DNA of 64,000 nt from Beverwykella pulmonaria (taxonomy: Eukaryota > Ascomycota > Dothideomycetes > Pleosporales > Melanommataceae): positions 2,637,563-2,701,562 of the forward strand of contig BCHH01000008.1 in assembly GCA_001599595.1 (NCBI GenBank), in the 5' to 3' direction. Position 1 is the stretch's first letter; the number at the start of each line of letters is the position of its first letter. The notes beneath the pieces were generated by a model. The model saw nothing but the letters and a program-made list of their open reading frames with translations. It did not search any database and was not told where the DNA came from. The translations under genes and the position numbers were made by a program. Positions 24,193-37,598 of the stretch are shown here, piece after piece.

Positions 24193-27100
24193 CTAAGAAG
24201 CAGTTACAAGAACGTATCTGCAAGTCTGTATTAGCACCGCTCCCACATCCTCTCGCCAATCAAGGAATACGTACGAAGTGATAGCATCCATCCTCTCCTT
24301 GGTCAACTTTAATCCCACCTTTAACAACTCGCTCGCCACGTCCCTATTCTTCTCCTCCAACTCTTTGTACTTCTCCCTCGTCAACAGCCACGCAACCGAA
24401 TCATTCTCCGCCGCCACAGTCCCTGTGCGATCCGTCTCCGAAAAGAACGGAAGTTCACCGCACGTCGTGCCCGGCAAAATGACCTCATAGAACCGTCCCT
24501 GATCGAGTTCATACTCCGTCCTGAATCGGCCCCGTTCGAGAATGTAGAACCCATTCGGCTCGTCGCCACGCGAGTATAGCACGGTGCCGGCAGGATACTC
24601 TTTGCGATGGAAGTAAGGAGCTGCGATGTGCCAGAAGTCTTCGTTTCTGTCGCTGACGTCTTCAAAGGTTTGGAGAATGATTTTGATAGGCTGGGCGAAA
24701 TTCTTCCATTTCGATGGCACGACCGAGGCCGTTTCTCGGTCATGTTCGGGGAGAGAGGATGTTTCGGCGCCCTGCTCGCGCATTGTAGTTGCCGCGGCGA
24801 GGAATTGGGCGCCACGGCGGGGGGATGCGAGGTTTGGATCCAGGGGATTTGCCTGCAGAGACGATGCAGGCGAAGAGTTGGGTGATTGTTGATTGCCATT
24901 CTTTGTGAGGCGAGAAGATGGTCCGGCACCATGTATCGATAATGGGGGGGTCTTTTGTCGCTTGGCATTCGGGGAACTATAGTGTCCATAGAAGGCTTCC
25001 AGGAGCTCATTCTCACAGGCTTCTAGCGCCATGTTTAAGTCCTCGAATACCTGTGGGGGAGGACAAGCATCGTCGCCTTTCTCCACGTCCAAGAGCCCGA
25101 CGTTCTGCAGAGCCTGGCCGACCTTACTTGTGAAAGAGACGCCGGAAATGATCATTCTGACGTTCTTGCGGCTGAGTATTCGATTGATGCGCTGAAACCC
25201 CTCTGAGCCGGAGAAATCGACATCCGTGACATGGGAGAAGTCGACGATGATGAAACTTATCGGCTGCTTCCGGAAGTTGTCTTCTTTGATCAAGGAACGC
25301 ATATACTCTTCTACCGAGACGATGGTTCCGAAGAAGAGGAAGCCGCTAAGTTTAATGAGCTGGATTTGGCCACGCACTCGGCTAAGATACCGACGGTCGG
25401 CTCGGGGGCGGCGGACGGTCGACTCGGCAATATCTCCGCTGTATGATGCTCGAACTGCTGGGTTGCGGGAGCTCTGAATGACGTAGCTGAGGCATGCCAA
25501 TACGATACCTGTGAAGATGCCGACAACGAAGTCATAGACGCCCATTATGAGGACGATAGCGACGATGGTGAGATACTCGAGCCTGTGGCACTTGCCATAT
25601 GTGTCCCAGATAGCCTCTTCCATGAGCTCGATGCCGAGTAGGAAGATCAAGGCACCAACAAGGCAGACTGGAATGTATCCAATCATTGCAGGACCAGCCA
25701 CCCAGACAGCAGTGGTCGCTACTGCGAGTAGAATCCCCGCGACACGACTATTGCCTCCGTTTTCGATAAAGAGAATACTGTTGGCGTAAACAAGGTAATT
25801 CTAAGTATGGTAAGTGATGACCTCCCAAGCGGCTGGTGATTTGACATACTTGAATGCTACCAACGCACCCAGACAAGGTATTCGAGATACCGTGAGCGAT
25901 GAGTTCTCGGTTCACGTCGACGTTGTCTTCCTTGACTGCAGCACCAAGTGCTGGAACGTTAATCGGCACATGAATGATGCCAAAGAACGACAAGGCAAAC
26001 ATGGTAGGAATGGTGCTGGCCAGAGCTTTGACATCTACACTTCCAAATTCTACGTACCGTCAGTATAAGCGCTCGGAAAATAGTGTAATGGCATAAACTC
26101 ACTGAAGTAAGAGTAGAATCGATAAAACGGAACCCCCGCTTCAGGCTTCTCAAAGACCCATCCTGAATCGCGTACGACGTCCAAGTCCAGCCTAAGTATG
26201 CCTTTGACGACGATGTAGAAGACAGCGAATATGAGAATGAAGAATCCAGGGAGAACAAAGGGACTTTTCATCATGCGCCGTAAAACCAGAACGATGACTG
26301 CGAGGACCAATGGAAGGATCCAGAGGTATACAGTGTCGCGACTAAACAGCTTATGTAGAGTGGGAAGATCATAGTTCAGATTGCCTTCCAAACGAGCCGA
26401 CACCTCGATACCAGTCACGACAAGGAAAAATCCTACACCTCCGATGCATCCTATCAATATGTGTCTCGGGAAGAAGCTGACTAGGTTGCCCAGCTTGAAG
26501 CCCCCAAGGGCGAGGAATATAAGGCCGGTGACAACCGAACTTAGACAGTAAGCCACAATGACGGTCGCTATTATGGCCTCGGGGCTCTCCCCCTTCATCC
26601 TACCCATGATTTGAAAAGCCATTTTGTGGAAAAACGGAACCACTTCGATCATTTCCGACCCAACACCACCTTTGAAGACGGAGAGCCCAAGCGAATAGCT
26701 GAGCTGAGAGACAATACAGCTGACGAAGAAGATGGAGATGCCGTCCGGACCAGTTCGGCTGAATATGGAGCTTCCAAGGGGAAATAGAATGTATCCATAG
26801 GAAAGTGCATCGAGGATGTTTAGTAGGAGGCCCAGGAAGACAGCCGAAAGGGTTTGCAAGCTTGCTACCGCACCTGCAGCGGCGGCATCCCTGGTGTAAT
26901 TTTTCGGGTTCAGAAAGGCGCGCTTAGCCCCAGCTAGATTTTCTCGTGCCGCTGTGAAAATCCGCGCAACCTGTGTCTTAGGCCTCGTTGTGCTTGGGAG
27001 ATTCGGTGATGGTGATGCCTTTGCTGATTTCTGGTGCGGATGCGACTCGGGTCGGGAAAGCCTAGCTTTTGGTAGCAGCAGCGGAGTGTTCTCGCTGGAT

Positions 27101-27594
27101 GGCTCGGTATCCTCAACCACAACCTCTGGAACAGTTGATCCAGAAGAGGTTGCATATATGCTATAGTCGTGTCCCTCGTCCTGGGAATGGCGTGATGAAT
27201 GGAAGAAGCCCTGGCCGTCGTTTCTCGATGCGCCAACCACGGTTTCCGGCGTCTCTGGCTCTGTGTCTTCTCCAATGACATCAGGCTCCAAGGAATCCAA
27301 AGAGGTCCTCCCCTCGCCGTATTCTGTGTTCAAGCCTGTGTACCGGCTCGAGATGGTGTCTGTGTCGGTGAAGCTGGATCGGTCGCGCTGGCCTTGATAG
27401 ACCTCCGACTCAAGCGCGTAGGATGCCAACTCTTGGGTTCTCTCACGGACGCCGTGGGACGAATATTGGGGGGCATCTATGGATCGGTTAGCTCAAGTGC
27501 GGGTCAAGTGGGAGAGTGCTACGAATACACTACCACATGCGACGGAGCAGTGCGGGAGCTTCGGGCGGAACAAGAGACAGCAACCGTCTACCAT
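24193..27594 (-). CDS. SulP-family transporter with STAS and cyclic-nucleotide-binding domains (yeast YGR125W/Vsb1-like)
   Basis: Five exons are proposed (27594-27534, 27476-26103, 26049-25850, 25800-24275, 24217-24193), giving 1061 aa. The first exon is inferred from phase, an ATG and a CTAAC branch, and is the weakest part. About 190 hydrophilic residues precede a multi-pass SulP membrane domain ([20 protein letters not shown] ... [17 protein letters not shown] ... [20 protein letters not shown]). Next comes a STAS domain (~residues 660-780; [20 protein letters not shown]). A C-terminal cNMP-binding fold has the signature [20 protein letters not shown] and [20 protein letters not shown]. 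This domain order matches yeast Vsb1 (YGR125W), linked to vacuolar basic amino-acid storage, so a vacuolar membrane role is likely by homology. The last intron (24274-24218) is 57 nt, in frame and stop-free, so it could also be retained. Confidence 0.88.
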
Positions 27595-29158
27595 GTTTTC
27601 TTCGCGCCATCCAGCCTAGATGATGCCATCTCATAGTTTGTGCCATGCCCTAGTCCGTCCCATGTGCTAGTATGCGTTCCCAGAGGTGTGTCGCGTACCG
27701 TTGATGGAGTGGGATGCGTGATGGGCGAAGGACCGGACGGGGTTTCTCTGCGTGTAGGACCCCGAGTGTGTCAGATTGGGCGCGGCAGAGGGGGCTCTTA
27801 TGGGACGCGATCGAGGGAGGGTGCTGGACCCGTGGTCTGGCTGTGCGGGCGGGTCCCTTGAAAAGTCGCCATCATGGACATGGTCGCCTGTGAACGGGAG
27901 TGGTTGCTGTGTAGAATTCGAGTCTGCGCGTCGTCTCGGGAGGCGACCGGGCATGATGACGGCGGGAGGGGAGCTACGACGGTGCAATTCAGCTTCCAGC
28001 GTCCAGTTGGGCATACACGACGGGTTGGCGGAGGGCACGGAGGGGCACGCAGAGCTGCTGTTGGTGTCGCGGGCAATTGTAGGACGGCGGGATCGCCGGA
28101 CAGGGCGGATTTAGGGGGCGAGGCTGCTGCAAGCATTTTGTCCCGCATGATAGTGAAATGCGGGACGCGGCAAGGGCCTCGAAGGCAAGGCAGGGCCCGC
28201 TTGAGAGGGGGCAACATGATTCTGTGCGGCGGGCGTTGGGAAAACTTTCCCTGAGCTCGCGCCAGGGCCGCCGCACGGCAACGTCATCGGCCAAGGCACC
28301 CATCCAGCAGTTCACTTGCGCCATTCTCCGCCCAATGGCTTCAACAATAGGCAGCATTCCATCATTTCGTCTGCTACATTGCAGCTCCATCATGGGCCGT
28401 GAGATTGCGAGCTATCACACCACACACGCTTGCAATGGCAACAGGCAATTCCAAAACATGTGAGTTGCAAGCATTCCCACCTGCAGGCCGGTCCGCCGTT
28501 AAGCCGTTAAAGTGCTTAGCGACCGCTGCGGAGAGCTTCCTGGCAAATCACGGCAGACCAGACGCGCAGAGGGCTAAGTTTGCTCCACCCTGGAGTGAAC
28601 GTGCACCGTGCCTCGACTCGATGAAATTTTGCTCGTCTTTCGCTCGTGGCCTAGGTGATGGGCAGAAGACTGTCCCGCAACCACCCACACCCAGATTCGA
28701 ACAGAACACCTTTGCTGGTTTATGCCCGTGTGCGATTTCAATTCTCGTACGGTACACAGAACAACACGCCCATGCCTGAGCAATACCGTACCCCTCTCGA
28801 TGCACGCCCAGCATCCACTGGTCTGACTTCTCCGCATTTGAGCGTGTCCAATAAAAAGTACCCTTGATGCAGCTGCATCGTGCCATCAGATTTTTGGTCT
28901 TCGCGTGATCCGGCCCCTGGCTGTTGGGGCTGAAAACCCCCACGGGAATGCCGGCTCGATGGGATCGTGGCCCTACACCCTGGCAACCCTACATAGAAAT
29001 TTGAGTCGTCAGGGTGCACCGCAAAGCCGAAATTCGGACGCAAATCGCTGAATGTGTTGCAACGACGTCGATCCAAACCCTAATCGTTACACGACATGCC
29101 ATGCTCGGATCCACGTCTGTTGTTCTTCGCGATCCATGCGAGAACGAGAGGACCCTCA
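27595..29158. promoter_or_regulatory. Upstream region of SulP gene and 3' flank of PSF1
   Basis: This 1.56-kb GC-rich stretch shows overlapping frames on both strands but no recognisable product. It should contain the SulP promoter. I see no gene. Confidence 0.45.
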
Positions 29159-29906
29159 TCAGCTCAGGCGCTGGAGATAGCCTTGCGAGATGAGACGCTC
29201 GACATCGCCTTGACGTACGTAGAATTGGCTGTTCTTCGTCAAGATGATTGCTCTATATGAGGTTAGCTTCTGCTGCTGCTCCGGGTGGCAGAGGCTGCAC
29301 TTGCCCGTATTCCGTTTGGATCTCCCCCGCGTCTTTGAGCACCCGCACGTCAATAAAAAGGTCTTTGGGCGGCTCTAGACTGCCCGTGAGATCAATGTCT
29401 GTCCATTGCCCCTTGTACGCGGAGAGTAGATCGCCGTATTGCCGGACGTATTCCTCCTCCTCCGGGCTAAGACTGCTCGCGTTGCCGTCAACGCCCATGG
29501 ACGCTGCTCCTTCCCCGCCAGCCCTGTTGGCCTGTTGCTGCTGCCTCTCGAGCACGTCGATACCGCTCCAGCACATCTCTTCTAGCTTATCAGACCGCAC
29601 GCGGTGGTAGGCTAGTAAGCAGCGCTTATTCCTCCGCATGCACAGATGGTTCACCAGGAGCGCGCAGGCGGTGGCGGGCTCGGTGGAGGGGTTGAACGAC
29701 CCCGCAAAGGGCTCGAGAATCGTTGCAACGTCCTTGTCCAGATCGCGGACTTCTCGCGTGACGGCTCGTATCATTTCTGTCTGGTATGGCGGCAGGTGGG
29801 CCAGAGACTGGGTCCGTTTGGCGTGTTGGACCTGTACGTGGTTAGAAATGCACAGCGTGTTGGGTGCGGGTTTACGTGCCAACTTGTTCCCGATTTCGCC
29901 ATACAT
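29159..29906 (-). CDS. PSF1: GINS complex subunit Psf1
   Basis: Three exons (29906-29880, 29831-29305, 29252-29159) give 215 aa, close to the usual ~200 residues. The protein runs MYGEIGNKL|VQHAKRTQ, then LAHLPPYQTEMIRAVTREVR, ACALLVNHLCMRRNKRCLLA and YKGQWTDIDLTGSLEPPKDL. It ends with FYVRQGDVERLISQGYLQRL, the conserved Psf1 C-terminal domain. GINS (Sld5-Psf1-Psf2-Psf3) joins Cdc45 and Mcm2-7 to form the CMG replicative helicase in the nucleus. Both introns appear to start with GC rather than GT. The second is a textbook GCAAGT donor. The first (GCACGT, 48 nt) is in frame, so reading through would insert 16 residues that break the conserved NKLVQHAKRT stretch. Confidence 0.93.
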
Positions 29907-30604
29907 GATGATGCAGTGGAAGTCAGTGGGGACGGTCCTTGAAGATTCCCGTACAAGCTGCAGGCCTAAAATATCGCTCGCATGTCGAAGGTGAAGTCGG
30001 AGCTTTCGGACAGTTTCTGAAGTCGACAATTGGGCAATCGCATCCTCCCGGAGTAGACTAGCTTAAACAGACTAGCGCAGAGCGCGGCTCAACAGCTCCT
30101 ACCTTCCTTCCATCCTTATATCTACCTTTCGCCGACCGGGTACCAGAGCTGTTGGTCGCTTTCCCTCATTGGAAATCCACATATGAAGAAAATAGTCTTG
30201 CCACCGCTTAGATCGTACCTTCGGTAGCCAAGTTTCTCAGAGACGAGCAGACATGATCGCCCGCAAGCTGAGACCCGACACCAGCAGCTGTGTCACAACT
30301 CTACGAAGCGAGAGGGCATTCATTGTCTAAACGTGGAATATTGTTTTGACTAACTAATGTGGGTGAACACTGGATTACGAACAGCTAAAAGGAACGTTTG
30401 TCAAACTACCGCCCAAACCTGCCACAGGACAACGGGTATTTCCCCTACAAGTTCATACTAACTTCAATATACTCGAACGAGAATTCGACAGTACTTCTCT
30501 GTACATATGATACAGTAAACTGTTCACTAGCACCATAGCCATGTTGCGTGATCGTTCATCCCAAGCCCGCTCTATGTCACGTCAAAGCTGCCCTTTCCTC
30601 AAGG
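29907..30604. other. Intergenic between PSF1 promoter and HMG gene 3' end
   Basis: About 700 bp with no supported gene. It contains the PSF1 upstream region. Confidence 0.5.
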
Positions 30605-32332
30605 CTACGCATGTTGGTCGTCCATCCACTTTTCAAACTCCGAGCCTTGCTCCATTGGTACCATGGTCGGATCGGGTTGCCATGTCCCGGAGTGGAAGTC
30701 TTCGTGCAAGGGGGGCGTTCCGAGCAGACTGTGGATGCTCTCCTGATCGAGCTTTCTGTCCATCATGCTTATATATCCATTGCGAAATTCCGGATGCTGC
30801 GCCATCCCAGAATGGTCCATGCCATGATGGTAACCACCGTCGATAGCCAAGAGCATTGGATCAACTTGTGGCTCTTCACCAAGTGGCGTACCTTTGTGTG
30901 AGTGCAGTTGCTGGATGAGGTCGGGGGTATAGCCTCCAGGTAAACCCAACAGTGAATGTCCAGGTGAGAACTGCATTGAAGATCCCGGCGTGTCGACTCT
31001 TCGTATTCGCATGTCCTCCATAATGGCAGGACCCATACCCATGTTAGGATGAACAGTGGTCTGGAAATATTGGCTGTACAGATCGCCTTCACCCATGGAC
31101 ATTGGCATCGGCCTGCCTTCGTTGGTCATTTCCCAGCTCGACTTGTTCATCCCGTTACCGTTTGGCCCAAATCGGTGACCGAAGAACTCCGGATGCATAG
31201 TATTCCTTGCGTAGCTAAGCTCCCTGTCCAGGCTCCTGTCCGGTTTCCTCGAGTGCCTTATTCTTGGTCTACCATGTCCGGGTGCCCATTCACCATCATA
31301 GAGGTCGCTCGCGTTTTCGTCATCGGAGAACTCGCCTTTCCGCTTCCGGGTTGGGGCCCCTGTTTTACTCGGAGAGAACTTGTACGTTGGGTGCGCGTTC
31401 TGGTGGTTGATTCTTTCGATTTTAGCGTACTCATTGTACAATTCCCGGATTTCTGAAGGCTCCAGTGGCCAGCTCTCTCCTGAGACCGAAGATACGATCT
31501 GGTGGTTGTTCTGTAAGCACCATTGCTTGGTTCTTTCTGCGTACGCAGACCGATATAGCATGAACGAGTTCATGGGCCTTGTGACATATCCATTTCGCAT
31601 TTCGACCTCTTTCCTCCTCACCTCCGCCGATCGGTTCACCCACTCCTCCATGTTGCGAACCGGTATGAGAGAAAAATCTTTCGTCAAAACACTCAATGGT
31701 GCAGTCAACTTCGGAGTTTTTAGCTTCTCACTTTTTCCGGCTTTCGCCTTTTTAGGCTTTGGGCAAGCTTTGGGTTTGGATTTGGTGTCGCCTTGTGAAG
31801 GACTGGAAGCTACGATCGGCCGGCCGCTTCGTGTTCGTCGTGCGGTATCGTCGTTATCAGTAGCGGATCTTGGTGCAGGAGGCGAAACGGAGAAGATGGC
31901 CCGGTTGCCCTGCTATGCATCAGCTGTGCTTACTCCTCCTCGTTATGAAGCTTAACCTACTGGCATTTCGTTGTATTGCCCCTCCGGGTCGTACACACCA
32001 CCCTGCCCATACCCATCCTACGTCTTCTGTTAGTATGGACAGTTGCTGACATCGGCAGAACTTCTTCTTACATATTGAATACCGAACCCAAATTCTAGAT
32101 TGGTATGGCTTTCAATGCTCGAAGCCTGGAAGGGCTGCGTAGAGTGGTGAGGAATACCTTCGTGAACCACAGGTTCAGGGGACCCGTACGCCGACCCAGG
32201 GTGATGAGGCTCATCGAAGGGGTAAGAGTGGTCCGCCACGTATTGCGCTACCTGGTGGAGACCAGAGTGCAGCTCAGAGCCGAAATTGGGCAGTACGGAA
32301 GGATGCTGCTGAACAAGTGTCTCAGACTTCAT
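30605..32332 (-). CDS. HMG-box transcription factor, FMF-1/Ste11-like
   Basis: Exons 32332-32072, 32017-31961 and 31912-30605 join in phase 0 and give 541 aa. The first ~110 residues are acidic/His/Pro-rich. A basic patch (KPKACPKPKKAKAGKSEK) precedes the HMG box at about residues 205-275: VTRPMNSFMLYRSAYAERTK, QWCLQNNHQIVSSVSGESWP and YNEYAKIERINHQNAHPTYK. A second basic stretch follows (APTRKRKGEFSDDENAS), then a long Met/Gly/His-rich tail ending FEKWMDDQHA. The box resembles fission-yeast Ste11 and Neurospora FMF-1, nuclear regulators of mating and fertility, more than MAT1-2-1. The exact orthology is from memory and less certain than the HMG assignment. Confidence 0.85.
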
Positions 32333-35300
32333 GGCGGCAAAACGCTACAATAGAAGACTTCTATTGCAGTGGATCTGAAAGGCGTTGGGATCCTTCGGTA
32401 ACAATGTGGCCTGAACTCAGTGTCCCCGACTCACTGCGAAACAAACAGCAAACACGATGATTTATCCACGGAGAGAAATCGGAAAAGCAATGTGGTAGCT
32501 GATGGTCGCGTCCTGGATAGTGGCGAGTGGTCGAGAGATCGATCTACAAAACGTCGAGTTTCGGTGCAAGAACGAGTCAATCAACTTTCGCTCGCCTTCT
32601 GGAAGGCTTTTAGAACGGAAGATTATGTCTCGATGTGGGCCTGAATGTGTGTGTCAGTACCATGCCGTAGTATGCTGCTAGATGTGTGGGTTTGCTTCCG
32701 CCGCAATGTTGCTAACAGTTCTCAAAGACTTCGGTGACGAACCTATTGCAAACACTAACTTCTCATCAGAGGTTTCTTTTGCGTCCAAGCAATCAATTCG
32801 AGCGGTAGGGAGACACAGAAGAATACCTCAGACAGAACGTGGCGTGTCTGAGTTTTGGTGGTTCGCGTGTTTCTTTGTCGGGGGTCTACCACTTGGGCAA
32901 ACGTGAGGCAAATCGGCTGGCAACGATTCTTTGTCTGATGATGTGAGTCTCCAGCAGGTATTTGTAGCGACTGCTGGGTCTCGACGTCGACTGCTCACGT
33001 ACAGTGTAGACCACCTGGTCGCTGAAGACGGACAAAGAACACCGGATCCGTGATGGCCTCTGGAGTTTGCCACATTTGGATACCAGCGCTGTTTCTGGAA
33101 TTAGAAGACTCGGCGAGCAAGAACGTAAAAAAGGGAGGTTTCCAGTCTGGTCGAGTGTCCATCCAAAGTATAAGATGTCGCTAGAGCTGTGTGATTGAAA
33201 ACAGCCGCCATTATCCTCCATGAGACACGCAATGGCCGACGAGCGCCACTATTCTCTTGCCGTCACCACCATACCTGATTGGGTTCCAATGGCTGTCTGC
33301 CGATCTCGATAGCTCTGCCCAATGACATGGAGAAGTCATGTAGACTTGATGCTCATCATAGCAAGAAGCAGATCCTCATGTACTCGTTGGTATGGCTTCT
33401 CAGAGGACTTGCTGTTACACCAAAATTGAGGTCCACATTCCTCGCGGCAATGCCCATCGCCGGTCACCACACTTTGGCAGTGAGGCGGTCAGTACGGCCA
33501 CTGTCTCTCGCCCCAAGATTAATTCCGGCCAGTCGAAAGCGGTAAGTTTAGCTTCCCATGGGTACTTAGCTTAGCCCGAGCTCTCACCCTGCAGCGGAAA
33601 GCTGCATTGCAGTCAGGTCAGCACCCTGGAAGTATGGCAAGGCTATCACCGGTCGGAGGTTCATCTTACCTCTGAAGCTACCCTCTACAGTTCGTCTTAG
33701 ATAAATGCAGTTCACCCATAGACTTCGAGTCTTGCCCTGCAATACAGCGTTGCATGATATTTAGTCGATCAGTTCTATGGGTCGATGCATACATATGATG
33801 CCTGCACTCCATACCCGACCACCTGGGTGCGCTTCTCCTCCCAGTGCAGTTTCCTGAGCTCACTTAACTAAGGTTCCGGAGCTGAAGAGCTCCATGGTCG
33901 GTTCTCAATATTCCTGCCAGCTCTAAACTGAAGTTTCTCTTCTTGCACGGAGAAATGTTCATGGTATTTTGATCCTCTCAGCATGTCTATTATGATAGAC
34001 TAACGCCTCGGAACATAGTAACAGCACGCACATGCATCGCGTCAGACGTAACGTCCCTGTACCCATCGCATGCAGCGACATGTCGGCTGCTTCCGGTTGA
34101 CCGTTGAGGAATCTGCGTTGGGACACACTTCCCTGTCCGGTCTGTGCAAGGAATGCATACTGCAGCTCGAAGTGGATGACAACCAAACACTGTTTAGACG
34201 TGGTGTAACAAACTGTGGGTCCATCGCGAGAGCTCCGATAAATGATTGGGCCAGCAAACGACAAAAGGGCTACAAGTGGTGTGCCTCACTTGCATTTATT
34301 TTGAGAGTGAATCAGGGGCTGCTTGATATGTGGGGGTTGTGAGTTGACCGGATGGCTCAGGTAAAAGACAAACGGATTCAGGAAGCTGTACGGCGCTGTC
34401 CACCTCCAGCAGGATGACGTCTAAGTTACAAATCCTTTCGAAACACAAATGTGCAGGCAGATTAGAGGAGCTTGAGGTCGAAGTCGACGGCACGCGAGCG
34501 GACGACGAACAGGGGTGTCGCGAGGGACGTCGAATCTGTACCCGGGTACCGCTGCGGCCACTACTGCCGCTGTCACTGTACGCCCCCACTGCACCAGTAC
34601 ATTACTCGCCCAGCGTGGTATCATCTGCATCAACCTGAAAGTTTCTCAGCCCATCTGCTTTACGTTCCGCTCAGTCTCCTAATACCATGATGCCTCAACC
34701 TTTAACTAATACTTTAGCTTCCATAGGCCTTCATTGGACAACACTCGTCTTCGTGCCTCGGGCGTACGTATTCACATTCTCACCCCTTATTCTCTCATTA
34801 TTCTCACGTCCTCCCGTCAAGGAACGCCACATTCATCGTTGCACCAATCTCGCTCCTCATATTTCGGACCCACGGACGCTGAAGTCGCACGTTCGTTTGC
34901 CTTGCGACCTCTCATCGTCAACGGAAACCCTTGCCTAGACATCTGCCCTACATTGCAAACTACGTAGACCACAACCACGATACTGTACCAAGCCATGGTA
35001 TGGGCAATCCCGCCCATAGTTTGGCCAATCTCGACTTGGCATATATTTAAAGCCAAGCAAACTTGCCGGGTCATCTCGTGCCTCTTACTCACCACACCAC
35101 GCAGCACGAACATACCGCCGTCAGCTACCGACATCGTCTCTCCTATCTCCCAAGTGACAGCGTTCGGATAGAGTTGGGCAATAATGGTCCTCACTTGTTC
35201 TTAATATGATGGAGCGGACCAAATGTCTATTATGGACTGGGGAGTGGATTTTAGAACGCTATATGCGGGATGTGGGTAGGCTCAACTGTCATCTCAGCTG

Positions 35301-37086
35301 GAGAAAGGAGACAGGTGAAGGCCAGGGCGGGGTTGGAGGTGTATATACAGCTGTAGGCTGAGTTTGGGGGAGCTCCAAAGGGAAGGGAAAAGAATAGCTT
35401 TCTGAGGAAAAGTGACAAGACGAAGAACTGCTCCTCTTTTATCTTGTGTACGACCTCTTGGTCTACGGCCGCTGACTACCTTTTAGGCCACCATTAAGCA
35501 AACTGAATGACAGCCCAGTGAACTTCGCCCTCCACATACTCCTTCTTATCAGCTTCCAGTGAACATTCCAGGAAAGCAATAAATACCAAAGTATGATCAT
35601 ATAGACAAAACTCCCAAGTCTACACTTTGATCGGAAAAGTGTCCCCATTTGGGGCTTGGGTTCGAATGCTTAAAATACATGTTCTTCATAAGTACAGGAA
35701 TGATTATAGCTTGCTACGTTCTCGAAATATATCTACGCCCGGTGTCACGGTCGTATTGTTGTTTCTAATGTGGAGTTCTTTTGCTCAATTGAACGAACGT
35801 CATAAAACTTCACGCGCCAAGAACCCTTAAGCGAGAATTTCCAGTGATCTCACGCCACGTGATGTACTGCCTTCTTTCTCTTGGTGTTGCGAATGTGTAG
35901 GACCCAAAGCGGTTAGCTGCCCTACCGAGGGTGTTCGAAAATCGTCTGCCATCAACACCTTTACCTGAATTTCCTAATCCGGAATATTCGCTTCCCCCAG
36001 CCTTCAGCCTCGCCAATCCCTCTTCGACATTGACTGCTCCACAGCGCTTCCATGACCAATGAATCCAATGTATACACTCTCTACATGCGCTCTTGTTATA
36101 TCTTTTGGAAGCTCAGGTCACAGACCGCATTCGCTCCCTTGTTGCCTCAACGCTAAGATGGAGTGGACGGGCTGGCACTGTTACTACGACGTGGATGTAA
36201 ATAAAAGAGCTCCATCTCAAGAACCTCAGGAAAGGATTGGTGTCCAAATTCTCAGGCCTTCGTTGAAGTTGATCTAGCCTCCCAACCCCAACAATCATGA
36301 CAACGATCCAAAATGTACAGGCTGTGCTCGCATACGTGATGGTGGAGCTGCAAGACCCGTGGAATAATTACTACGTGAGATATGGTGAATAGTTAAGTCT
36401 GCAACGGGGGCTAGATAGTTTTTTTTGGTGTCGTGCCAGAGTTTTGGAGAGCACTGCTGACGGGATGTCGGAACTTGGACTCGCAAGCGTGTATGTGATG
36501 GAGGAAGGGTGAAGGCGTTGTGCAGATTGGAGGTAGGTTGAAGATGATTGGGGATGACACGAGGTTTGAGGGGAGAGGCTTGTATATGGATAGCGCATTA
36601 AGATTAGATAAGAGGTGTATCTTCTCGCTTTTGTTCTTTTCCCTAATCTAACACCTTTTTTTTTATATATGCCTTCTAGACTCCCTCTTTTCGTCTCATC
36701 CACCTCAGAACAAGTGTCAATATCCCCCTTTAAATTCTCCAGAGCACACAAAGTTCTGTCGCTAGATAGGAATACAATGCTTATTATTTGAGCCTCTTCT
36801 ATCCCCTTACAGATGAAGAATTTGACTAGGATGCATGCCTAGCTAATTGTATTAGTGCTGTAGCGTAGATTTCTCTTTTCTCCATCTTAGCTTAATATTA
36901 GTAGCATACTGTGAGTTAAATAATACTATTGTTGCATATAACGCACAGTTTCTAATTGGAGATCTAAGCTACCCTGTGTTGCTAACAGTTGCTGGGAGCC
37001 CACCCTTCACAAACAGGGCAGATATGCTGACCTAGATTGGCAGCAGAAGGTGCGTAACTATGGCAGCTAGGATGGGTCTTGTAACC

Positions 37087-37200
37087 TTTGTGACAATGGC
37101 GACTCGCGCGGACTCTGGCAACTGCGCTTTTAGTGGCAGGTCGCGCGACTGTTGCGACTCTGGCGACTGTTGCGACCGACGCAACTCTGGCGACCAGCGC
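37087..37200. repeat. GCGAC-type minisatellite
   Basis: Imperfect tandem units built around GCGACTCTGGCGACTGTT recur several times over about 110 bp. They make all frames open on the minus strand with Ala/Val/Arg repeats, so the frames there are not genes. Confidence 0.7.
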
Positions 37201-37448
37201 CACCCGACGGTGGATTGACGGTCAAATTTTTTTGAGTGGCGTGAATATGGCGAATCGCCTGGTCGCCCTGGCATACACCTGCCAGACAAATTCCCTGCTA
37301 TTTCGAGTAGGAATTTCAAAATGTACTTTTCCTGACGACGGCTGGGACCGTTCTAGCCGTATTCATCGGTGAGGATCGATCCGTGCCCCATCTTAGGTTA
37401 CCCGGGTAAATTAATACGAACCGGTTTGAAAAGAAGCGAATATGAATG

Positions 37449-37506
37449 GATGTGGTGTGCTGCAGCTGAGATCTGGAGATGTGGTGTGCTGCAGCCGAGG
37501 TCTCGA
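37449..37506. repeat. 29-bp tandem duplication
   Basis: GATGTGGTGTGCTGCAG occurs at 37449 and again at 37478. The following bases (CTGAGATCTGGA versus CCGAGGTCTCGA) are similar, giving two diverged 29-bp units. Confidence 0.75.
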
Positions 37507-37598
37507 GATGCTGTGTAACCATGAGCTTACGGGGAATCGTCAGCATTGTGAAGCTCGTTATGACCTCGCAAAAGAGAAAAACGATGAAGGATGGTGGC

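Noticed and set aside
37087..37319. Ala/Val/Arg-rich frames at the GCGAC repeat
   Set aside because: They are products of the short tandem repeat and lack start and stop context.
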